From positions 1 to 6,070 of the forward strand of contig WBUW01000202.1 in the NCBI GenBank assembly GCA_008933495.1: 6,070 bases of DNA, in the 5' to 3' direction. The notes beneath the pieces are model-generated. The model saw only the letters and a program-made list of their open reading frames with translations, was not told the origin of the DNA and ran no database searches. The position numbers and the translations under genes were made by a program. Source of the stretch: Pseudorhodoplanes sp. Lineage in GTDB: Bacteria; Pseudomonadota; Alphaproteobacteria; Rhizobiales; Xanthobacteraceae. Shown here piece after piece: positions 1 through 5,360 of the stretch (the first letter of the stretch is position 1; every line of letters starts with the position of its first letter).

Positions 1-105
1 CTCCACGATCTCGCCGGAAGCCTGTTGCGGGGCGGCCAAAGGCCGGATCAGGACAAGCCGACGGCGCCCAAGCGGACGCCGGCACCGCGGGCGGAAACCG
101 GCTAG
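1..105 (+). CDS. C-terminal tail of an unidentified upstream gene (5' truncated)
   Basis: Reading frame 1 is open from the window edge to a TAG at 103-105, giving 34 residues. The tail is rich in Pro, Arg, Lys and Thr (for example the stretch RPDQDKPTAPKRTPAPRAETG), like a disordered C-terminus. Most third positions in this frame are G or C (about 28 of 34), which suits a coding frame in this genome. It is only weak support, because frames 2 and 3 are also open here. The stop lies about 30 bases before the candidate rpsB promoter, a sensible place for an upstream gene to end. I do not recognise the protein. In some alphaproteobacteria dnaE lies upstream of rpsB, but this tail does not visibly match a DnaE C-terminus. 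The upstream sequence would settle it. Confidence 0.35.
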   Translation, partial: LHDLAGSLLRGGQRPDQDKPTAPKRTPAPRAETG

Positions 106-137
106 CCGGGAAACGGGCGCCGGGACACCCTATTTCC

Positions 138-166
138 TTGCCTCCGGTGGCCCCTGCGGCTATACA
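138..166 (+). promoter_or_regulatory. Candidate sigma70-type promoter for rpsB
   Basis: TTGCCT at 138-143 (4 of 6 matches to TTGACA) and TATACA at 161-166 (4 of 6 matches to TATAAT) are separated by exactly 17 bases. The local sequence around 128-143 is less GC-rich than its surroundings. Transcription would start near 172-175, giving a leader of about 115 bases that begins just before the predicted structured RNA at 183. This is a motif match by eye and has not been tested. It is the best promoter candidate upstream of rpsB in the window. Confidence 0.5.
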
Positions 167-182
167 GCGGCCCAATCTCACA

Positions 183-279
183 CGCGGACCATGGCTTTCG
201 GCCCCGACAATGGGCCAGCGAAGCCGTCCGGTGGCCCTCCAGCCCGGAGGGCCGACAGGTCCGCGGCGGCTCAACCGGA
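183..279 (+). promoter_or_regulatory. Candidate structured rpsB mRNA leader (three-way junction with possible pseudoknot)
   Basis: Complementary segments by direct reading: P1 pairs CGCGGACC (183-190) with GGTCCGCG (258-265), 8 bp. P2 pairs 193-200 with 219-225 (7 bp with T198 bulged) and continues as 201-204 with 212-215, closing a 7-base loop. P3 pairs GGCCCTCC (233-240) with GGAGGGCC (246-253), 8 bp with a 5-base loop. P2 and P3 are nested inside P1, forming a three-way junction. The strand between P2 and P3, TCCGGT (227-232), is also exactly complementary to ACCGGA (274-279). That segment overlaps the rpsB Shine-Dalgarno, so the pairing would be a pseudoknot able to block ribosome binding. 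In E. coli, S2 represses rpsB-tsf through its mRNA leader, so autoregulation is a reasonable role here. That role is inference, and chance pairing is easy in GC-rich DNA. Confidence 0.45.
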
Positions 280-283
280 GAAG
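277..283 (+). promoter_or_regulatory. rpsB ribosome binding site
   Basis: GGAGAAG lies with GGAG ending 7 bases before the ATG at 288. It decides the rpsB start against the longer in-frame opening that runs back to 138. Its first three bases (277-279) are also the 3' part of the possible pseudoknot helix with 227-232. Confidence 0.8.
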
Positions 284-287
284 ACGA

Positions 288-1280
288 ATGGCGCTTCCTG
301 ACTTTTCGATGCGTCAGCTCTTGGAAGCTGGCGTGCATTTCGGCCATCAGGCCCATCGCTGGAATCCGAAGATGGCGAATTACATCTTCGGCACCCGCAA
401 CAACATCCACATTATCGACCTCGCGCAGAGCGTGCCGATGCTGCACCGCGCGTTGCACGCGATTTCGGACACCGTCGCCAAAGGCGGCCGCATCCTGTTC
501 GTGGGCACCAAGCGGCAGGCGCAGGACCCGGTGGCCGACGCCGCCAAGCGCTGCGCGCAGTATTACGTCAATTCGCGCTGGCTCGGCGGCACGCTGACCA
601 ACTGGAAGACCATTTCCGGCTCGATCCAGCGTCTGCGCAAGCTCGATGAAATGCTCTCTTCTAACGAGGTCGCCGGCTATACCAAAAAGGAGCGCCTCGA
701 CCTGCAGCGCGAACGCGACAAGCTCGACCGTTCGCTCGGCGGCATCAAGGACATGGGCGGCTTGCCGGACCTGCTGTTCGTGATCGACACCAACAAGGAA
801 GACATCGCGATCAAGGAGGCCAAGCGCCTGAATATCCCGGTCGCCGCCGTGGTCGACACCAATTGCGATCCGGACGGGATCCACTTCCCGATTCCCGGCA
901 ATGACGACGCCTCGCGCGCGATTTCGCTTTATTGCGACCTCATTGCCAAGGCTGCCATCGACGGCATTTCGCGCTCGCATGGCGAACGCGGCCTCGATGC
1001 CGGGGCGCAGGCCGCCCCGATCCTCGAAGAATTGCCGAGAGCCGAAAACGAGTTCGAGGCGCTGCCCGGACCGCGCGGCGTCGCCGACGATCTCAAGAAG
1101 CTCACCGGCGTCTCTCCGGCAATCGAAAAGAAGCTCAACGATCTCGGCATTTTCCACTATTGGCAGATCGCCGACCTCAAGCCGGCGGCGGCCCACAAGA
1201 TTGGCGAGGCCGTGGGATTGCCGGGCCGCGTCGAGGGCTGGATCACCCAGGCCAAGAGCTTTACCGCGGAAGTGGAGTGA
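288..1280 (+). CDS. rpsB: 30S ribosomal protein S2 with C-terminal helix-hairpin-helix-like extension
   Basis: This is the small-subunit ribosomal protein S2, which sits between head and body of the 30S subunit and is needed for S1 binding. The ATG at 288 is chosen for its Shine-Dalgarno and because the N-terminus (MALPDFSMRQLLEAGVHFGH) aligns with the family start. The frame is open back to 138, but those 50 codons look non-coding. The core spans about residues 1-226, with AGVHFGHQ at 14-21, NYIFGTRN at 31-38 and the second S2 signature at 160-184 (P160, D168, E171, E177, I183, P184). The product is 330 residues against about 241 in E. coli. The excess is residues 227-330: an acidic linker, then a helix-hairpin-helix-like module (about 264-324) containing LTGVSP, KKLNDLGIFHYWQIADL and GLPGRVEGW. 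Such tails are typical of S2 in Hyphomicrobiales, so this is not a fusion artefact. It is first gene of the cluster, upstream of tsf, as in most bacteria. Confidence 0.97.
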   Translation: MALPDFSMRQLLEAGVHFGHQAHRWNPKMANYIFGTRNNIHIIDLAQSVPMLHRALHAISDTVAKGGRILFVGTKRQAQDPVADAAKRCAQYYVNSRWLGGTLTNWKTISGSIQRLRKLDEMLSSNEVAGYTKKERLDLQRERDKLDRSLGGIKDMGGLPDLLFVIDTNKEDIAIKEAKRLNIPVAAVVDTNCDPDGIHFPIPGNDDASRAISLYCDLIAKAAIDGISRSHGERGLDAGAQAAPILEELPRAENEFEALPGPRGVADDLKKLTGVSPAIEKKLNDLGIFHYWQIADLKPAAAHKIGEAVGLPGRVEGWITQAKSFTAEVE

Positions 1281-1287
1281 GGCTGTG

Positions 1288-1317
1288 CGCGCGGCCAGGC
1301 CGGCCGCGCGTTCTTCT
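1288..1317 (+). terminator. Candidate rpsB-tsf intergenic terminator or attenuator hairpin
   Basis: CGCGCGGCC (1288-1296) and GGCCGCGCG (1302-1310) form a perfect 9-bp, all-GC stem with a 5-base AGGCC loop, followed at once by TTCTTCT (1311-1317). It begins 8 bases after the rpsB stop. The T tract is interrupted, so it is probably a partial terminator or an RNA 3'-end stabiliser that lets some transcripts through to tsf, which has no obvious promoter of its own. A partly read-through terminator between rpsB and tsf is known from E. coli. That this one behaves the same way is inference. Confidence 0.55.
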
Positions 1318-1343
1318 CAATTTATCGGGATTTGGATCGGATC

Positions 1344-2264
1344 ATGGCTGAAATCACTGCCGCGATGGTCAAGGAACTGCGCGAGAAGACCGGCGCGGGC
1401 ATGATGGACTGCAAGGCCGCGCTCAGCGAGACCAAGGGCGACATGGAGGCTGCGGTCGACTGGCTGCGCAAGAAGGGCCTCGCCAAGGCGGCCAAGAAAG
1501 CAGGGCGGGTCGCGGCCGAAGGGCTGATCGGGATCGCCATTGCCGGCACCAGGGGCGTGGTGGTCGAAGTCAATGCCGAGACCGACTTCGTGGCGCGCAA
1601 CGAGCAGTTCCAGGGCCTCGTCAAGCTGATCGCGGACGTGGCGCTGGGCGCGGGAACCGAGGTCGAGAAGATCAAGGCCGCCAAGGCCGGCAGCATGACG
1701 GTGGCGGAGGCGCTGTCGGCGTCGATCGCCACGATCGGCGAGAACATGACGCTGCGCCGCGCCGCCGGCCTCGCGGTCGCAAAGGGCGCGATCGGCAGCT
1801 ATGTCCACAATTCGGTGTCGGACGGGCTCGGCAAGATCGGCGTGCTGGTGGCGCTCGAATCGGCAGGCAATACGGCCGAACTGGGCGCGCTCGGGCGGCT
1901 CATGGCCATGCATGTCGCCGCCGCCAATCCGCAGGCGGTCGACGCCGCCGGCCTCGATCCGGCGATCATCAGGCGCGAGAAGGATATCCTTGCCGACAAG
2001 TACCGCCAGCAGGGCAAGCCCGACAACGTCATCGAGAAGATCGTCGAATCCGGCCTGAGGACCTTCTACAAAGAGGTCTGCCTGACCGAGCAAGCCTACA
2101 TTCACGAGCCCGACAAGACCGTGGCGCAGGCCCTGAAGGCCGCCGAAGGCAGGGTCGGCGCACCCGTCAAGGTCGCCGGCTTTGTGCGCTTCGCGCTCGG
2201 CGAAGGCATCGAGAAGCACGAAAGCGATTTCGCCGCCGAGGTTGCCGCCGCGGCAAAATCCTAG
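1344..2264 (+). CDS. tsf: Translation elongation factor Ts (EF-Ts)
   Basis: EF-Ts is the cytoplasmic guanine nucleotide exchange factor that releases GDP from EF-Tu. The N-terminal UBA-like domain (about residues 1-50) carries the first EF-Ts signature, LREKTGAGMMDCKAAL, at 12-27. The second signature region, EVNAETDFVAR, is at 75-85. Its D81 and F82 match the Asp-Phe pair that inserts near the EF-Tu magnesium site in E. coli. The dimerisation-domain core follows to the C-terminus. The product is 306 residues, somewhat longer than the 283 of E. coli and usual for alphaproteobacteria. ATG 1344 is preferred over an upstream in-frame TTG at 1332 because MAEITAAMVKELR is the standard family start. 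The Shine-Dalgarno is weak (GGAT at 1334-1337 or GGGA at 1327-1330). The gene lies 63 bases after rpsB, behind a hairpin. Confidence 0.97.
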   Translation: MAEITAAMVKELREKTGAGMMDCKAALSETKGDMEAAVDWLRKKGLAKAAKKAGRVAAEGLIGIAIAGTRGVVVEVNAETDFVARNEQFQGLVKLIADVALGAGTEVEKIKAAKAGSMTVAEALSASIATIGENMTLRRAAGLAVAKGAIGSYVHNSVSDGLGKIGVLVALESAGNTAELGALGRLMAMHVAAANPQAVDAAGLDPAIIRREKDILADKYRQQGKPDNVIEKIVESGLRTFYKEVCLTEQAYIHEPDKTVAQALKAAEGRVGAPVKVAGFVRFALGEGIEKHESDFAAEVAAAAKS

Positions 2265-2280
2265 GAAACGAAAGTCCGGC

Positions 2281-2287
2281 GGGGAGG
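2281..2287 (+). promoter_or_regulatory. pyrH ribosome binding site (decides a GTG start)
   Basis: GGGGAGG ends 7 bases before the GTG at 2295. It is the strongest Shine-Dalgarno in the window and favours that GTG over the next in-frame GTG at 2304. Confidence 0.75.
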
Positions 2288-2294
2288 CCGAAGC

Positions 2295-3014
2295 GTGACG
2301 TCCGTGCCCATCCATCGCCGCGTTGTCGTGAAACTGTCCGGGGAGGCGCTCGCGGGCGCGGCCAGCTCGGGCATCGACCAGCCGACGCTCGACCGCATTG
2401 CCGCCGATCTCGTGCGCGCGCACGCGCTCGGCTGCGCAATCGCCGTCGTGGTCGGCGCCGGCAACATTTTCCGCGGCGTCGAAGTGTCCTCGCGCGGGGT
2501 ATCGCGCGAGACCGGCGACATGATGGGCATGCTGGCCACAGTCATGAACGGTCTTGCCGTCGAGGCGGCGATCGCGCGGGCGGGCGCTGCGGCGCGCACC
2601 CTCTCGGCCCTGGCGGTACCGCAGGTGTGCGAACCCTATTCGATCCAGCGCGCGCGCAAGCACCTCGACCTTGGCCGAATCGTGGTTCTGGCCGGGGGCA
2701 CCGGCAATCCCTATTTTACGACCGATACCACCGCCGTCCTGCGCGCCGCCGAGCTCGGCTGCGATGCCGTCCTCAAGGCGACCAATGTCGACGGCGTCTA
2801 CAGCGCCGATCCCAGGCGCGATTCCAGCGCCCGCCGGTACGAAAGGCTGACCCATCGCGAGGCCATCGCGAAGGACCTCAAGGTCATGGACGGCACCGCG
2901 TTCGCGCTTGCCCGCGAGAACCGTATGCCTATCATCGTCTTCTCGATTGCCGGGGAGGGCGCTATCACGGCGGTCCTGCGGGGAGAGGGTCGGGCGACGA
3001 TTGTCGGCGATTGA
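2295..3014 (+). CDS. pyrH: UMP kinase
   Basis: PyrH phosphorylates UMP to UDP with ATP, a step of pyrimidine nucleotide synthesis. It belongs to the amino acid kinase fold, is a hexamer in known bacterial members, and is typically activated by GTP and inhibited by UTP. Visible motifs, in order: VVKLSGEAL (11-19, phosphate-binding lysine K13), VVGAGNIFRG (52-61), GDMMGMLATVMNG (74-86), GGTGNPYFTTDT (134-145, UMP-binding region), KATNVDGVY (161-169) followed by the nearby DPR, and a C-terminal strand PIIVFSI. Length is 239 residues, close to the 241 of E. coli. No ATG is available at the family start. GTG 2295 is supported by a strong Shine-Dalgarno and gives the expected short N-terminus. It lies 30 bases after tsf in the usual rpsB-tsf-pyrH-frr order. 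Confidence 0.97.
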   Translation: MTSVPIHRRVVVKLSGEALAGAASSGIDQPTLDRIAADLVRAHALGCAIAVVVGAGNIFRGVEVSSRGVSRETGDMMGMLATVMNGLAVEAAIARAGAAARTLSALAVPQVCEPYSIQRARKHLDLGRIVVLAGGTGNPYFTTDTTAVLRAAELGCDAVLKATNVDGVYSADPRRDSSARRYERLTHREAIAKDLKVMDGTAFALARENRMPIIVFSIAGEGAITAVLRGEGRATIVGD

Positions 3015-3023
3015 CACTCGCCA

Positions 3024-3041
3024 GGCCATTGCCGAATGGCC
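3024..3041 (+). other. Short inverted repeat after pyrH
   Basis: GGCCATT (3024-3030) and AATGGCC (3035-3041) form a perfect 7-bp stem with a 4-base GCCG loop, 9 bases after the pyrH stop. A GC run follows (GGGGCCC) and no T tract, so it does not look like a strong intrinsic terminator. It could be a processing or stability hairpin at the pyrH mRNA end. The rest of the 128-base spacer (3015-3142) holds a 10-base palindrome, GAAGGCCTTC, at 3090-3099. I see no clear promoter in it. Confidence 0.4.
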
Positions 3042-3142
3042 GGGGCCCGGATTGTCGTCTGTACCGGCGCGGCGGCGAGGGTAACACGGGAAGGCCTTCT
3101 GCGGACGCCGATGCTGCCGCAACAGGAATTTGAGAGAAACCG

Positions 3143-3706
3143 ATGACCGCGACCACGCACGACATCAACGAAATCAAGCGGCGGATGCAGGGCTCCTTGC
3201 AGGTCCTCAAGACTGAACTGGCGGGCTTGCGCACGGGACGCGCCTCCGCCCACCTGCTCGACCCGGTGCAGGTCGAGGCCTATGGCAGCCAAATGCCGCT
3301 CAACCAGGTGGCGACCGTCAGCGTGCCCGAGCCGCGCATGGTCACGGTGTCGGTCTGGGACAAGTCGCTCGTTCACGCGACCGAAAAGGCCATCACCAAT
3401 GCCAATCTCGGCCTCAACCCGCAGACCGAAGGCCAGACCATTCGCCTGCGCATCCCCGAACTGAACGAGGAGCGCCGCAAGGAACTGGTCAAGGTCGCGC
3501 ACAAATATACCGAAGCGGCGCGGGTTGCAGTCCGTCACGTCCGCCGCGACGCTCTCGACGTCGTCAAGAAGCTCGAAAAGGATCATAAAATCAGTCAGGA
3601 CGAGCACGAGCGGATTTCGGCGGAAATCCAGAAGACGACCGACCAGATGATCCACGAAGTCGATCAGCTGCTCGCGACCAAGGAAAAGGAAATCCTCACG
3701 GTTTGA
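3143..3706 (+). CDS. frr: Ribosome recycling factor
   Basis: RRF splits post-termination 70S ribosomes together with EF-G and is essential in bacteria. The 187 residues match the family length (185 in E. coli). Domain I, a three-helix bundle, comes from the N-terminal helix (about 1-29, with RTGRAS at 30-35) and the two long C-terminal helices (about 107-185). Domain II is the beta-rich insert between them (about 36-104). The segment RHVRRDALDVVKKLEKD at 131-147 holds the conserved arginines; R131 and R134 correspond to the rRNA-contacting R129 and R132 of E. coli. ATG 3143 has a GAGAG Shine-Dalgarno-like sequence at 3132-3136 and the usual family N-terminus. It is separated from pyrH by 128 bases, the longest gap between genes inside the cluster, and lies 26 bases before uppS. 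Confidence 0.97.
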   Translation: MTATTHDINEIKRRMQGSLQVLKTELAGLRTGRASAHLLDPVQVEAYGSQMPLNQVATVSVPEPRMVTVSVWDKSLVHATEKAITNANLGLNPQTEGQTIRLRIPELNEERRKELVKVAHKYTEAARVAVRHVRRDALDVVKKLEKDHKISQDEHERISAEIQKTTDQMIHEVDQLLATKEKEILTV

Positions 3707-3732
3707 GGACAGACATACGCAAGACGGTTGGG

Positions 3733-4488
3733 ATGTCAAAGCCGGACGTCGTCACGAACGCGATTGGGGGACTGGAGGTCCCCCGCCACGTCGCCGTCAT
3801 CATGGACGGAAACGGCCGATGGGCTGCGGCACGAGGGCTTCCGCGCACTGAGGGGCATCGCCGCGGCGTTGAAGCATTGCGGCGCACGGTGCGGGCGGCC
3901 GGCGAGCTCGGCATTGGCTTCCTGACAATCTTCTCGTTCAGCACCGAAAACTGGTCGCGGCCGGCATCGGAAATTCGCGACTTGATGGGCTTGCTGCGCC
4001 GCTTCATCCGCAACGATCTGGCCGAACTGCATCGCAGCGGCGTGCGTGTTCGCGTGATCGGCGAGCGCGAGGACCTTGCGCCCGATGTCCGCCGCCTGCT
4101 TGTCGAAGCCGAGGAACTGACGCACGCGAACGACGGGCTGACACTCGTGGTCGCGTTCAATTACGGCGCGCGGCAGGAGATCGCGCGCGCCGCCCGACGC
4201 CTTGCCGAACTCGCGGCGGCGGGAAAGATCGATCCCCAATCGATCAATGCCGAGGTCTTTGCCCATCATCTCGATGCGCCCGACATCCCCGATCCGGACC
4301 TGATCATACGCACGAGCGGCGAGTCCCGGCTTTCGAATTTCCTGCTCTGGCAGGCGGCCTATAGTGAGCTGATCTTTGTCCCGACATTCTGGCCCGACTT
4401 CGATCGCGGCGCGCTGGAATCCGCGATTGCCGAATTTGGCCGTCGCGAGCGACGGTTTGGCGGACTGACGGCCAAAATGGGGGCCTGA
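3733..4488 (+). CDS. uppS: Isoprenyl transferase (undecaprenyl diphosphate synthase)
   Basis: A cis-prenyltransferase that adds isopentenyl diphosphate units to farnesyl diphosphate to make C55 undecaprenyl diphosphate, precursor of the lipid carrier for peptidoglycan and surface polysaccharides. The family hallmarks are all present: MDGNGRWA at 24-31 (catalytic D25), H42, FSTENW at 69-74, the RTSGESRLSNFL block (R193, R199), and E212, the counterpart of E. coli E213. It has 251 residues against 253 in E. coli. ATG 3733 gives a normal N-terminus but its Shine-Dalgarno is poor. An in-frame TTG at 3703 overlaps the frr stop as TTGA and would add 10 residues, so the start is less certain than the gene. 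It has no visible transmembrane segment, as expected. The gene ends 4 bases before cdsA. Confidence 0.95.
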   Translation: MSKPDVVTNAIGGLEVPRHVAVIMDGNGRWAAARGLPRTEGHRRGVEALRRTVRAAGELGIGFLTIFSFSTENWSRPASEIRDLMGLLRRFIRNDLAELHRSGVRVRVIGEREDLAPDVRRLLVEAEELTHANDGLTLVVAFNYGARQEIARAARRLAELAAAGKIDPQSINAEVFAHHLDAPDIPDPDLIIRTSGESRLSNFLLWQAAYSELIFVPTFWPDFDRGALESAIAEFGRRERRFGGLTAKMGA

Positions 4489-4492
4489 CCCG

Positions 4493-5356
4493 ATGACGGG
4501 GCGCAGTCCGGCGACAAAACTGCACGATACGGCGGCAAGCATGGGCGCAGCCCACAATCTCGTCCTGCGCATTGTCTCGGGTGTCGTTCTTGCCGCGCTC
4601 GCGCTTGCTGTCACTTTTTTCGGCGGTGGTGCGTTCGCCTTGTTTTGGACCGCCGTTGCGTTGCTCGTATGGTGGGAATGGCTGCGCCTCATCGAGCCAT
4701 CCGAGCATTTCGGCCTTCTGATCACCGGGCTTGGCGCATTGGCGATCGGCGCCGCGCTCGCATTCGGCCAACACAGCGGACTGGCCTTGCTGATCCTGGT
4801 GCTGGGCGCGCTCGCCGCCGGGATTACGGCGACGCGCAATCCGGTCTGGACGGCCGGCGGCCTTGCCTATGCAGGCGCCCTGATGCTGGCACCACCGCTG
4901 CTTCGCGGTGACGATCACCTCGGGATGCTGGCTGTCTTTTTCGTTTTCGCCGTCGTCTGGGCGACCGACATTCTGGCGTATTTTGTCGGACGCGCGATCG
5001 GCGGCCCGCGGCTGGCGCCGGCAATCAGCCCGAACAAAACCTGGTCGGGCGCCATTGGCGGGAGCCTTGCGGCGGTCTTGGCCGGGCTCGCCGTGCTCTG
5101 GCCGGACAGCCTTGCGGCCGCAACCAAGATAGCGCTGACTGCCTTCGTGCTGTCCGCTATTTCGCAGGCCGGCGACCTCTTTGAATCGCATATGAAGCGT
5201 CAGTTCGACGCCAAGGATTCGAGCGTGCTCATTCCCGGTCACGGCGGGGTCATGGATCGGGTCGACGGCTTTGTCGCTGCAATCGTCGCCGCCGTCGTGA
5301 TCGGCCTGGTGCGTTCGGGCGGGCATGCGCCGGCTGCCGGATTGATCGCGTGGTGA
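4493..5356 (+). CDS. cdsA: Phosphatidate cytidylyltransferase (CDP-diglyceride synthase)
   Basis: An inner-membrane enzyme that converts phosphatidate and CTP into CDP-diacylglycerol, the precursor of bacterial phospholipids. The 287-residue product is strongly hydrophobic, with about eight or nine membrane segments (roughly 24-44, 46-64, 73-92, 95-113, 119-137, 145-167, 186-204, 212-226, 259-275). The complete CDP-diglyceride synthase signature lies at 232-258: S232, K235, R236, K241, D242, H250, G251, G252, D255, R256 and D258. Upstream, SPNKTWSGAIGG (179-190) is the other conserved family block. ATG 4493 follows the uppS stop by 4 bases, with GGGGG at 4479-4483 as ribosome site, which suggests translational coupling. 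ATG 4541 (residue 17) is a possible alternative start, since the first 16 residues are polar and poorly conserved. Confidence 0.96.
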   Translation: MTGRSPATKLHDTAASMGAAHNLVLRIVSGVVLAALALAVTFFGGGAFALFWTAVALLVWWEWLRLIEPSEHFGLLITGLGALAIGAALAFGQHSGLALLILVLGALAAGITATRNPVWTAGGLAYAGALMLAPPLLRGDDHLGMLAVFFVFAVVWATDILAYFVGRAIGGPRLAPAISPNKTWSGAIGGSLAAVLAGLAVLWPDSLAAATKIALTAFVLSAISQAGDLFESHMKRQFDAKDSSVLIPGHGGVMDRVDGFVAAIVAAVVIGLVRSGGHAPAAGLIAW

Positions 5357-5360
5357 GTGC

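Noticed and set aside
138..287. Possible 50-residue N-terminal extension of S2
   Set aside because: The residues are Pro/Arg-rich and unlike any S2 N-terminus. A good Shine-Dalgarno sits just before ATG 288, and the stretch contains the predicted leader RNA and promoter.
102..1196. A 364-codon minus-strand open frame opposite rpsB and its leader
   Set aside because: It covers the rpsB coding region and ribosome site, and its composition is that of a mirrored GC-rich gene. I see no motif.
901..1404. Plus-strand frames of 167 and 139 codons overlapping the rpsB 3' end
   Set aside because: They are alternate frames of the S2 tail, rich in Arg, Ser and Ala, with no own ribosome site or conserved motif.
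3024..3041. Intrinsic terminator after pyrH
   Set aside because: The hairpin is followed by GGGGCCCGG and not by a run of T, so I list it only as an inverted repeat.
1317..3122. A 601-codon open frame on the minus strand, opposite tsf and pyrH
   Set aside because: It lies antisense to two certain genes. In high-GC DNA with strong third-position bias such shadow frames are expected. Its translation is rich in Arg, Gly, Asp and His with no recognisable domain.
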